Part shown: positions 1 to 6,388 of the stretch, in pieces
How positions within the stretch are numbered: the first letter of the stretch is position 1
Layout: the number at the start of each line of letters is the position of its first letter
Notes under the pieces: model-generated
Told to the model about the DNA's origin: nothing
The model's database searches: none
The model's input: the letters and a program-made list of their open reading frames with translations, nothing else
Position numbers and translations under genes: made by a program
Assembly (NCBI GenBank): GCA_020345785.1
Contig: CP070771.1
Location: forward strand, 1,028,421-1,036,776
Direction of reading: 5' to 3'
Origin: Desulfobacterales bacterium
GTDB lineage: Bacteria > Desulfobacterota > Desulfobacteria > Desulfobacterales > JAFDCJ01
DNA length: 8,356 bases

Positions 1-2177
1 GGTTCGATACCCGGATTGGTATGCAGTATTTCGGAAAGGGATCGGATTGACGTCAGCGGCGTGCGCAATTCATGGGTAACCGTTGATATAAAATCATCTT
101 TGAGCCGGTCCAGTTCCTGCAACCGGGCATTGGCGGCTTTGAGCTCGGCGGTCGCTCTTTCCAGTTCGCGGCTGTAGGCGATCACCTGCCGGGTTTCGTC
201 CAGGATGTTTAATACTTCTTCGATGCCCAGGGGCTCTTCTTTGACAACCGACGATACCATGACGCGGGCCGAGGCTGATCCAATGGCGCCGGTGAGGAGC
301 TTTTCGGCATAGCTGACCAGATCGGCATCAGCCGTCAGATACTCGTTCCAGTTAACATTGCGTCTGCGGGCGTATTCGGTCAATGCATGGTCGGCCCGGT
401 TTCGGCCGAGAAACCGTTGCAGGAGCGACTTCAAAGCCGGGAGACTGGCCGTGCCGCGCCAGAAGAGAGACTCTTCGGTTTCTCCGGCATACTTGAAAAC
501 TTCGACGAACAAAGCGGCCTGGGTGTGATCGATGGCATGGGGTCGACTCAGAACGGAAACACCGATGTAAACGCCTGTGTTGAACAGCATGCTCCAGAAC
601 ACCGAATGGGAAATAGGATTGAAATACTGCAGGCCGAACAGTTGGTAAGGTTTCAGCAGCTCGATGCCGAAGGGTCCTGCACTTATAAAACTTTGGGGGA
701 TCAGGCCGGCCTGCACAAGGTACGGCAGCGGCAGGGTGTAGGCCCAGACAATGAATCCGGCAATCAGGCCGCTGAGAGCGCCGGCCCGGGTTCCGCCTTT
801 CCAGAATATGCCGCCGAGCATAGCCGGCGCAAACTGTGCCACAGCTGCAAAAGACAATAAGCCGATGGAGACCAAGGCATAAAATTCAGCGATGTAGTGG
901 AAATAAGAATAGCCCAGCATCAGGACCAACGCGATGCTGGCCCGGCGGATGACCAGCAGCAAACCGCGCAGGTCGCTTTGCCCGGAAAGGGCCGTGATCG
1001 GAGAACGGATCAATACCGGCATGACAAGATCGTTGCAGATCATCGTGCTCAGAGCGATGGTTTCAACAATCACCATGCCGGTGGCGGCCGATATACCGCC
1101 CAGATACACGAACAGGGCCAGCAGTTGCTGGTGTTCGGCCATCGGCAGCATCAAAACAAACCAGTCGGCATTGGCCGAGCTGCCGGGAAAATGCAATAGT
1201 CCGGCCAGAGCAACCGGCAGGACAAAAATATTAATGGCCAACAGATAAAGGGGGAAAAGCCAGATAGCTTTGTTTAAATGCTCTTCATTGACGTTTTCGA
1301 CCACCATCACCTGAAATTGGCGGGGAAGAAAGAGAATGGCCATCATCGAAAGAAACAGATAAACACTCCAATCGATGTAAGTGGCTTCAGGGGCACTGAT
1401 GGTCAGAATTTCTTTAAAGAACCCGATCGATCGGTTGTCCGCGATGCCTGCGCTCTGCTTAAGATCGGTGACAGCGCCGGCCTTTTGGAACAGATCGGCA
1501 AAACCATTGTGGAGAACATAGGTAACAAAGATTCCAACGGTCAAAAAGGCGGCCAGCTTTACAATGGACTCAAAAGCAATGGCGGCTACGAGCCCTTCGT
1601 GTCGTTCGGTTGCATCCAGATGACGCGTACCGAATAAAATAGCAAATATAACAAGAATCACCGCCACGTAGAAAGCCGTATCGCTGAAAACGGGAATGCC
1701 GGCAAAATTAAACGACACCGAAACCTGGGGATAGTGGTTGATCAGCAGAAAGCCGGTGGATATGGCCTTCAGCTGCAGGGCGATGTAAGGAACGACGCCC
1801 ATGACGGCGATAATGGTGACGGCTCCGCCCAGCACCGGGCTTTTGCCGTAGCGGGACGCAATGAAATCGGCAATGGAGGTGATGCGGTGGACCTTGCTGA
1901 TACGAATGATTTTGCGCAATACCAGCCAGCCCAGGATGCTCATCAGCGTCGGACCGAGATAAATGGTTAAAAATCCCAGACCGCTGCGGGCGGCCATGCC
2001 CACACTGCCGTAAAAGGTCCAAGCCGTGCAGTAAACTGCGAGCGAGAGGGTGTAGATGTAAGGGTTGGCAATAACGCTGCGGCCTTCATCGGCCCGTTTG
2101 TCGCCCCAGTAGGCGATCGCAAAAAGAAGACCGATATAAAAGAAGGATACAAATAATATGGTTCCGGTATCTAACAC
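1..2177 (-). CDS. Sodium:solute symporter-histidine kinase fusion (CbrA-like sensor), 3' part missing
   Basis: The frame is open from a GTG at 2177 to the window edge, giving 725 codons with the C-terminus cut off. Residues 1 to about 510 are a polytopic SSS-family domain of roughly 13 hydrophobic helices, beginning LDTGTILFVSFFYIGLLFA. Residues about 583-645 resemble a STAC linker (LLQRFLG, then LTGAIGSASARVMV around residue 632). A predicted coiled coil (ELERATAELKAANARLQEL) leads into the DHp helix DDFISTVTHELRTPLTS, whose phospho-acceptor is His702. The catalytic ATPase domain lies outside the window. CbrA of Pseudomonas has the same SSS-STAC-kinase plan but carries a PAS domain before the kinase; here STAC joins DHp through only about 50 residues, with no room for PAS. 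The likely role is an inner-membrane sensor that couples solute binding or transport to a response regulator. GTG was chosen because it directly precedes the first helix, with GGGAA about 9 nt upstream and the small membrane-protein gene ending 15 nt before it. Confidence 0.95.
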   Translation of the reverse strand, partial: MLDTGTILFVSFFYIGLLFAIAYWGDKRADEGRSVIANPYIYTLSLAVYCTAWTFYGSVGMAARSGLGFLTIYLGPTLMSILGWLVLRKIIRISKVHRITSIADFIASRYGKSPVLGGAVTIIAVMGVVPYIALQLKAISTGFLLINHYPQVSVSFNFAGIPVFSDTAFYVAVILVIFAILFGTRHLDATERHEGLVAAIAFESIVKLAAFLTVGIFVTYVLHNGFADLFQKAGAVTDLKQSAGIADNRSIGFFKEILTISAPEATYIDWSVYLFLSMMAILFLPRQFQVMVVENVNEEHLNKAIWLFPLYLLAINIFVLPVALAGLLHFPGSSANADWFVLMLPMAEHQQLLALFVYLGGISAATGMVIVETIALSTMICNDLVMPVLIRSPITALSGQSDLRGLLLVIRRASIALVLMLGYSYFHYIAEFYALVSIGLLSFAAVAQFAPAMLGGIFWKGGTRAGALSGLIAGFIVWAYTLPLPYLVQAGLIPQSFISAGPFGIELLKPYQLFGLQYFNPISHSVFWSMLFNTGVYIGVSVLSRPHAIDHTQAALFVEVFKYAGETEESLFWRGTASLPALKSLLQRFLGRNRADHALTEYARRRNVNWNEYLTADADLVSYAEKLLTGAIGSASARVMVSSVVKEEPLGIEEVLNILDETRQVIAYSRELERATAELKAANARLQELDRLKDDFISTVTHELRTPLTSIRSLSEILHTNPGIE

Positions 2178-2192
2178 GGATGAAGTTCCCGA

Positions 2193-2414
2193 TTATTGCG
2201 AATAATCTGTATTTTCCTTCGATCGGCGCATGGTCACCAAGGCCGACAACAGGATTAAAAGACCCCAGATACCAAAAATATAAATGTACAGCAGCGGTAA
2301 GCCAAACACGAAAATATCAAGATTAAGCAAAGAAAGGATCGGATAGTTCAGCAGCAAGAAGCCGAGCAGAAATAAAGCGACCAAACGCTTGCTTTTTTTG
2401 TTTTCAGGCGTCAT
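2193..2414 (-). CDS. Small two-helix membrane protein upstream of the SSS-kinase (CbrX-like position)
   Basis: This encodes 73 residues: a basic N-terminus (MTPENKKSKR), a hydrophobic helix at about 10-31, a second at about 34-60 (FGLPLLYIYIFGIWGLLILL), and a charged tail (MRRSKENTDYSQ). A short cytoplasmic N-terminus and two membrane segments are therefore likely. Its stop lies 15 nt before the start of the kinase gene on the same strand, so the two are almost certainly co-transcribed and possibly translationally coupled. Small hydrophobic proteins commonly precede SSS transporters; CbrX before CbrA is the closest analogue known to me in position, but homology to CbrX was not tested. The ribosome binding site is weak (TTAAAG about 9 nt upstream). 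No catalytic motif is visible. It may be an accessory or folding subunit of the symporter domain; that role is inferred from position only. Confidence 0.8.
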   Translation of the reverse strand: MTPENKKSKRLVALFLLGFLLLNYPILSLLNLDIFVFGLPLLYIYIFGIWGLLILLSALVTMRRSKENTDYSQ

Positions 2415-2458
2415 TGATCTACTTTAAGGTCTCGCAGAAACTGTGATGTTTCCGAATT

Positions 2459-2510
2459 TGCCGATTGGGGCAACGCCCCGAGATACGTGCCATGGGTTGA
2501 AGAATCGGCA
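2459..2510 (-). promoter_or_regulatory. Structured 5' leader: nested hairpin before the small membrane protein
   Basis: An 8-bp perfect inverted repeat (TGCCGATT at 2459-2466, AATCGGCA at 2503-2510) encloses a compact GC hairpin (GGGGC-AAC-GCCCC, 2467-2479) that abuts the outer stem directly. It would lie in the leader of the minus-strand operon, 45-96 nt upstream of the start codon. It matches no riboswitch class I recognise. There is no T-run after the GC hairpin in either direction, so it is not an obvious terminator. Confidence 0.45.
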
Positions 2511-2529
2511 GGTCGATTGTCGTCAGACA

Positions 2530-2558
2530 GCCTTAGCACAGAGCAATGAAAGTGTCAA
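2530..2558 (-). promoter_or_regulatory. Candidate sigma-70 promoter for the small membrane protein-SSS-kinase operon
   Basis: Read on the minus strand, a perfect -35 TTGACA (2558-2553) is followed by a 17-nt spacer and a weak -10 TAAGGC (2535-2530), helped by an upstream TG dinucleotide (TGCTAAGG). Transcription would start near 2523, giving a leader of about 109 nt before the ATG at 2414. The -10 match is poor, so the call rests on the -35, the spacing and the position. Confidence 0.4.
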
Positions 2559-2760
2559 TTCGCGTGGTATTGAATTTGGATTGGCACACAATTAAGGATA
2601 TGGTAGTTTATGGATGCTGTCATTCGTTATTGGTTATTGGTCAATAGTTTTAAGAACCAGATTCGGTTCTGATATTTTATCAATCCATAAACTATTAAAA
2701 TATATAAGTCGATCAGGTTCTGCTAAGTAAATATTGCCTGAACGAAAGTCCAGATTTAGG

Positions 2761-2866
2761 GTAGGTTGGGTTGAGCTCGATGTATAATGTTGGGTTTCGT
2801 CCCTCAACCCAACCTACGAGAATGAAGCTCTTATGCCAATATGGATTCCTGAGGGCGAAACCCAAC
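2761..2866. repeat. REP/MITE-like palindromic element (GTAGGTTGGGTT type)
   Basis: A perfect 15-bp inverted repeat, GTAGGTTGGGTTGAG at 2761-2775 and its complement at 2803-2817, is followed by an interlocking 11-bp pair: GTTGGGTTTCG at 2789-2799 and CGAAACCCAAC at 2856-2866. The octamer AACCCAAC or its complement recurs four times. GTAGGTTGGGTT palindromes of this kind are familiar to me as dispersed intergenic repeats in many bacteria, often mobilised in trans by IS200-like TnpA_REP (RAYT) enzymes. No such transposase is encoded here. The arrangement looks like one complete unit plus a partial second one. Confidence 0.65.
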
Positions 2867-3024
2867 GCAGCTTTTGAGCTGGTTTTCGTTCAACCACCAA
2901 CTAAAAGAGCAATTTAGTTTCAGCAATAAATCAAAGCCACTGCGCTGGATTATTATGCTGATAACGAATAGCTATTAGCGACGAATCGCACTTTTTTTCG
3001 ATTAGGACATCAAATTCAGGTGAT

Positions 3025-5358
3025 ATGATGGGAGATAGGATCTACAAGTTCTTGTCCGGATTACCGCTTTTTTCCATGCTGCCGAAAAAAGAGGTGGCCT
3101 TTGCCGCCGGTGAAATGTCGGAAATAAAATATCCCAAAACCACCGTTCTATCCGTTCAGGGGCGCACAAAATTGGACTGCGTCTATATTATCAAGGAAGG
3201 AACGATGGAGCTGTTTTATGAAACCGACGGCGAAAAACAGATTAAAGGAACACTGGAAACGGGTGAAACATTCGGAGGGGTTTCCATTTTGATGAATGCC
3301 GGGATTTCGGTCCGCACGGTCCAGGTGGTCAATGATGCCACACTGTACGTTTTTCCGCAAAAAGCGTTTCTGGAGATATGTACCCGCAACAAGAATTTCT
3401 ACGAGCATTTTGCCGGTCGTTTTCGCGCTGAAATGACCAATGATTCCTATGCATCCATTGTTGCCGTCGGACAGGCTTTGCATTTTCTTTCCCGGCTGGT
3501 GCCGTTCAGCTTTTTGCCGGAAGAAGAGATCAGCAGAATTGCCGCAGCAATATCCATCATCAACTATCCCAAGGATACCTTATTGTTTGTACAGGGGCAG
3601 TCCAAGATTCAGTACCTGTACATCATCAAGAAAGGTGCGGCCGAAAGATATTATGAGGAAAATAACAAAAAGACGTTGCGCGGAATACTGAGTGAGGGCG
3701 ACAGCTACGGCGGCATCTCAATGCTGATGAATAACGGCATCTCCATTCGGACCCTGAGGGTTACGGAAGATTCGTATTTCTATATATTGCCCAAAGAGCT
3801 TTTTTTGGAAATTTGTAAAAAGTATGAAGCGTTTTCCGATTTTTATACGGATACCTTCGGCAAACGGATGCTGGATCGGTCCTATGCCGAAATTATTGCC
3901 GGTAACCTGAGGCCGGCGGAAATTGCCCCGGAATTTTTTAATCAACCGATTGAAAGTATTGTCAACAAAGAACTGGTTTACTGTGACCAGGAAATGCCGA
4001 TTCAGGCGGCTGCTGCGGTTATGAGCGGGCACAATGCCAGTTCCATTTTCATATGCGATGCGAACGGTGAATTTGTGGGCGTTGTTACCGACAACGATTT
4101 GCGCAAAAAGGTGACGGCCACCGGCTACGACATTTTAAAGCCCGTATACGAGATTATGTCCTCCCCGCTCGTTACGATTTCGTCAAACGCCCTTGTTTTT
4201 GAGACCATGATGTTGATGATGCAAAAAAATATCAAACATCTTGCCATCAGGGATTCGACGGACAAAGTTGTGGGCGTCATCACCAACCGCGATCTGTTAA
4301 AAGCCCAGGGGCAGTCGCCCTTCTTTATCATGCGCGAGATTGCCCAGGCCCGTTTTATCAATCAGGTCTTCGAGGTTCATCGCCACATTCCCCAGATGCT
4401 TCAGTCATTGATCAATACGGGAGCCAAGGCCCAAAACATTACCCGTTTTTTAACGACGGTATCCGATGCGGTTTTACAAAAAATAATCGCTTTTGCGCTT
4501 GTGGAAATGGGACCGCCGCCGGCCAGATTCGTATTTATGGTTCTGGGAAGTGAAGGGCGCAAGGAACAGACCCTTAAAACCGACCAGGACAATGCCATCA
4601 TCTTCGAAGATCTTCCCGCCAAGGCCGGTAAAGCAGCGATGAATTATTTTTTAAACTTCGCGGAAAAAGTCTGCGGTTGGCTGGACGAAGCCGGCTATTC
4701 TTTCTGCAAAGGCGGCGTCATGGCTAAAAACCCCAAGTGGTGTCAGCCCTTGCAGACCTGGAAAAGATATTTTACCGATTGGATTCACACAGCCGCCCCC
4801 GAGGCACTGCTGCAGGCCAGCATCTTCTTTGATTTCCGGGCCGGCTATGGAGATACCGGTCTTGTTGACGAACTGCGCAGCCACCTTTTCGATTCGCTGG
4901 TCGGCTGGCCGGGATTCTTTCGCCACCTGGCGGAGAACGCCCTGTTCTTTACGCCGCCCATCGGCTTTTTCCGTAACTTTCTGGTCGAGTCCAAAGGGGA
5001 GCACCGCGACAGTTTTGACATCAAAGCCGCCATGCAGCCGGTGGTCGATTATGCCCGCATCTATGCCCTCAATCATCGGATTGAAGAGACCAATACCCTG
5101 GGCCGGCTGAATGAGCTTTTGCGCCAGGAGGAAATTTCCGCCCAGCAATACAATGAGCTCGATACGGTTTACAGCTATTTAATGCAGCAGCGATTTGTGC
5201 GCCAGGTCAGAGCGGTCATTGAAGAGAAAGCTGAGCCGGATAACTACATCAATCCCAAAAAACTTTCCCGCATCGAGCAGACTACGCTGAAAGAGATCTT
5301 TAAACGCATCGAGAAGTTTCAGTCTAAGCTCAGCTTCGATTTCACCGGCATGACCTAA
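3025..5358 (+). CDS. Tandem cNMP-binding/CBS-pair/DUF294 nucleotidyltransferase regulator
   Basis: This encodes 777 residues with no signal peptide or membrane segment, so it is cytoplasmic. Domains in order: cyclic-nucleotide-binding fold 1 (about 8-135), fold 2 (about 153-285), a CBS pair (about 308-435, with adenosine-contact signatures GVVTDNDLR near 352-360 and GVITNRDLL near 417-425), a GlnD-like DUF294 nucleotidyltransferase (about 455-600), and the helical DUF294 C-terminal domain to the end. The nucleotidyltransferase signature GSEGRKEQTLKTDQD starts at Gly508, and metal-binding Asp520 and Asp522 are present, so transferase activity is plausible; the target is unknown. Both cNMP folds keep the phosphate-loop arginine (Arg97, Arg242) but have FGG/YGG where classical cAMP sites have FGE, so the ligand may not be cAMP. 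ATG codons lie at 3025 and 3028; AGGTG at 3018-3022 is better spaced for the second. The gene is divergent from the SSS-kinase, a common genomic partner. Confidence 0.95.
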   Translation: MMGDRIYKFLSGLPLFSMLPKKEVAFAAGEMSEIKYPKTTVLSVQGRTKLDCVYIIKEGTMELFYETDGEKQIKGTLETGETFGGVSILMNAGISVRTVQVVNDATLYVFPQKAFLEICTRNKNFYEHFAGRFRAEMTNDSYASIVAVGQALHFLSRLVPFSFLPEEEISRIAAAISIINYPKDTLLFVQGQSKIQYLYIIKKGAAERYYEENNKKTLRGILSEGDSYGGISMLMNNGISIRTLRVTEDSYFYILPKELFLEICKKYEAFSDFYTDTFGKRMLDRSYAEIIAGNLRPAEIAPEFFNQPIESIVNKELVYCDQEMPIQAAAAVMSGHNASSIFICDANGEFVGVVTDNDLRKKVTATGYDILKPVYEIMSSPLVTISSNALVFETMMLMMQKNIKHLAIRDSTDKVVGVITNRDLLKAQGQSPFFIMREIAQARFINQVFEVHRHIPQMLQSLINTGAKAQNITRFLTTVSDAVLQKIIAFALVEMGPPPARFVFMVLGSEGRKEQTLKTDQDNAIIFEDLPAKAGKAAMNYFLNFAEKVCGWLDEAGYSFCKGGVMAKNPKWCQPLQTWKRYFTDWIHTAAPEALLQASIFFDFRAGYGDTGLVDELRSHLFDSLVGWPGFFRHLAENALFFTPPIGFFRNFLVESKGEHRDSFDIKAAMQPVVDYARIYALNHRIEETNTLGRLNELLRQEEISAQQYNELDTVYSYLMQQRFVRQVRAVIEEKAEPDNYINPKKLSRIEQTTLKEIFKRIEKFQSKLSFDFTGMT

Positions 5359-5472
5359 CTCCATTCATAAGCCAACGGCTATGCCGGTGAGAACTGAAAA
5401 GGTTCTACCGGTACAGCGGGAGTATTTTTTGTTGGTCCAAACTTAAACGATGCCGCTGGCATATGAATGGAG
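5359..5472. repeat. Nested inverted-repeat element immediately after the DUF294 stop
   Basis: The outer arms at 5359-5373 and 5458-5472 (CTCCATTCATAAGCC; GGCATATGAATGGAG) pair at 14 of 15 positions across an 84-nt loop. Inside is a stem of CCGGT-g-AGAAC (5384-5394) with GTTCTACCGG (5402-5411), closed by a 7-nt loop and carrying one bulged G. Small hairpins sit at each subterminal position: AGCC-AAC-GGCT at 5370-5380 and ATGCC-GCT-GGCAT at 5450-5462. The left arm begins directly after the TAA of the DUF294 gene. It could be a MITE-like insertion or a structured 3' UTR. A T-run (TATTTTTTG, 5423-5431) follows the inner stem only after 12 nt, so it is a poor intrinsic terminator. Confidence 0.5.
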
Positions 5473-5644
5473 ATAAAATAAAGAATTTTGGTTTATTTTT
5501 TATGATTTAATCGTGGAGCAGGCAAAGTCTGAAAACCGATTAAGGACACCCAGCCAGTCACCAATCACCATAGACACCGAGCGGAATCAGCAGATCACGC
5601 CAACATAATTTGGAAACACGATGCAATACCCGCCCTCTCACGCC

Positions 5645-5671
5645 GGTATCCGATAGCGGAATATGGTATCC
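5645..5671 (+). promoter_or_regulatory. Two GGTATCC direct repeats abutting a -35 box (candidate operator)
   Basis: GGTATCC occurs at 5645-5651 and again at 5665-5671, start to start 20 bp, about two helical turns, so both would face the same side of the DNA. The second copy ends one base before the TTGACA -35 box. Between them is a TCCG-ATAG-CGGA hairpin. The arrangement suits an activator or repressor bound as a dimer, but no matching regulator is recognised in the window. Confidence 0.4.
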
Positions 5672-5672
5672 C

Positions 5673-5702
5673 TTGACATTTGTTAATATTTTCTGCTATT
5701 TA
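5673..5702 (+). promoter_or_regulatory. Sigma-70 promoter with extended -10
   Basis: The -35 TTGACA is perfect (5673-5678). An 18-nt spacer ending in TGC leads to the -10 TATTTA (5697-5702), forming an extended -10 (TGCTATTTA). Transcription should start near 5709. No ORF of ordinary size lies between this promoter and the terminator at 5785-5818, so its product is probably RNA or a minimal ORF. Confidence 0.55.
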
Positions 5703-5708
5703 TAGCCT

Positions 5709-5820
5709 ACTCATAAAATTTTGAATTATAGCCGACACATTGCCTTCAATCATATGGGAGCAGAAAATGGCTTAAATTACTTTTAAAACCCCGAATCTCA
5801 AATCGAGAGAGGGGTTTTCG
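5709..5820 (+). ncRNA. Candidate small RNA of about 110 nt (promoter-to-terminator unit)
   Basis: This is defined by the promoter at 5673-5702 and the intrinsic terminator at 5785-5820, with no gene between. The transcript contains GGGAG (5756-5760), six nucleotides, then ATG-GCT-TAA (5767-5775): a well-spaced ribosome binding site before a two-codon ORF. An overlapping reading from ATG 5754 gives only ten residues. It matches no RNA family I know. It could be a trans-acting sRNA, a leader or attenuator whose downstream gene was lost or displaced, or a tiny-ORF regulator. Expression is not demonstrated. Confidence 0.4.
5785..5820 (+). terminator. Intrinsic terminator
   Basis: A perfect 8-bp stem, AAAACCCC (5785-5792) with GGGGTTTT (5811-5818), encloses a short inner CTC/GAG pairing and ends in T residues. 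The flanking A/T runs on both sides mean it could work in both directions. It separates the small-RNA unit from cassette 1, so cassette 1 probably needs its own promoter. Confidence 0.7.
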
Positions 5821-5970
5821 CATTTAGCCCCAGATCTTTTCAACGGCCTGCAATAATGATTCTTTCACAATAGCCTATTGGTATTAGAAACCCAAATTGG
5901 TGGTTTTTTGATTCATCTTTATGGACTTTTTTGTCTGTTAATTACTAGTTATAGTGTTGAAATCAGACAC

Positions 5971-6279
5971 ATGAAAAAAGACGAATACGATAAATATTGG
6001 GCAATGTCTTCTGAAGAATTATAAAGTATCATTACGGAACGGGAGAGTTCCGAAAGAAAGCACTTGGCAGAGCATATACTTGAACAAAGGCGCATGGAAC
6101 CATTATTAGGGGCGTCAAAACAATCAGCAAAAGCAGCTAAAATGGCTGCGATTGCAGCAATTATCTCTGCAATTATTGCATTATTTTCCCTTTTCTTTAG
6201 CTTTTATAATGTCATAGAAAAAGAGCCAAAACAAATAACCAATACCCAAGAAAGATCGATAAATAGAAACAACAAATGA
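5971..6279 (+). pseudogene. Cassette 1: single-helix membrane protein interrupted by an in-frame TAA
   Basis: ATG at 5971 opens MKKDEYDKYWAMSSEEL, then TAA at 6022-6024; the same frame continues without another stop to TGA at 6277-6279. The post-stop sequence (SIITERESSERKHLAEH and onward) is a charged, helix-like continuation, so this reads as one 102-codon gene with a nonsense change. CAA to TAA, a single transition, would restore Gln. Residues about 58-81 of the joined frame form one hydrophobic helix (AAIAAIISAIIALFSLFFSF) followed by a polar tail. The part after the stop could be translated from TTG 6064 or ATG 6094, giving a shortened single-pass protein. No clear ribosome binding site precedes 5971. 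The gene ends three bases before the attC, as cassette genes do. It is A+T-rich compared with the flanking large genes. No family was recognised. Confidence 0.6.
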
Positions 6280-6281
6280 AG

Positions 6282-6388
6282 CCATAACAAGACGGATGCA
6301 CCTGACAGGAACAACTCGCGGGGTTTATCGTAGAAGGGCTTGGATACTCGAAAGCTGTACCGCCTGCAAGTGATCCGCAGCGTTATGG
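6282..6388 (+). other. attC recombination site 1 (integron cassette type)
   Basis: The inverse core sites are CCATAAC (6282-6288) and GTTATGG (6382-6388), exact complements. CGGAT (6293-6297) pairs with ATCCG (6373-6377), CACCTG (6299-6304) with CAAGTG (6367-6372, one mismatch), and CAGG (6306-6309) with CCTG (6363-6366). Two bases on the same arm, G6298 and A6305, are left unpaired with six nucleotides between them, the spacing of the extrahelical bases in known attC sites. Nine nucleotides separate the paired block from the GTT, also as in canonical sites. The variable terminal part is 6310-6362. This is a good structural match for a 107-nt attC. Confidence 0.82.

Larger units (their letters stand above)
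2415..3024. other. Divergent intergenic region (about 610 nt), no gene recognised
   Basis: This separates the minus-strand SSS-kinase operon from the plus-strand DUF294 gene. It holds the kinase-operon promoter and leader structure (2459-2558), an 11-bp inverted repeat (TAGTTTATGGA at 2604-2614, TCCATAAACTA at 2684-2694) surrounding a small AGAACC/GGTTCT hairpin at 2653-2670, and the REP-like element at 2761-2866. No convincing promoter for the DUF294 gene was found. I see nothing supportable in 2867-3010. Confidence 0.7.
5359..5970. other. Intergenic region (about 610 nt) between the DUF294 gene and cassette 1
   Basis: This holds the nested inverted repeat (5359-5472), a short TTAATCG/CGATTAA inverted pair (5507-5513, 5537-5543), and the promoter/small-RNA/terminator unit (5645-5820). 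A weak hairpin with a T-run (AAACC 5888-5892, GGTTT 5902-5906) follows. Just before the cassette 1 ATG is a 6-bp pair, TGTCTG 5932-5937 with CAGACA 5964-5969. No protein-coding gene is apparent, and the space is too small for an integron integrase gene. Confidence 0.7.

Noticed and set aside
387..2022. Several open frames on the plus strand (387-860, 897-1199, 934-1248, 1278-1637, 1734-1970) and minus-strand frames at 1708-2022 and 1967-2152
   Set aside because: They overlap the continuous minus-strand SSS-kinase frame, which translates to recognisable transporter and kinase sequence throughout; the alternative products are low-complexity or without family features.
2582..2600. TGGCAC resembling a sigma-54 -24 element
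   Set aside because: The expected -12 TTGC element is missing at the required spacing (TAAGG instead).
3148..5364. Antisense and out-of-frame ORFs inside the DUF294 gene, including 165 codons at 4651-5148 on the minus strand
   Set aside because: The plus-strand frame carries all the conserved cNMP, CBS and nucleotidyltransferase motifs; the others have no recognisable domain.
5384..5431. Intrinsic terminator for the DUF294 gene
   Set aside because: The stem is sound, but the T-run begins 12 nt after it, too far for a standard intrinsic terminator.
5838..5962. Possible third attC upstream of cassette 1 (TTTCAAC at 5838-5844 with GTTGAAA at 5956-5962)
   Set aside because: The cores are complementary, but the inner arms do not pair with the spacing found in the other two sites. 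GTTATAG at 5948 was also tried without success. The left boundary of cassette 1 stays undefined.
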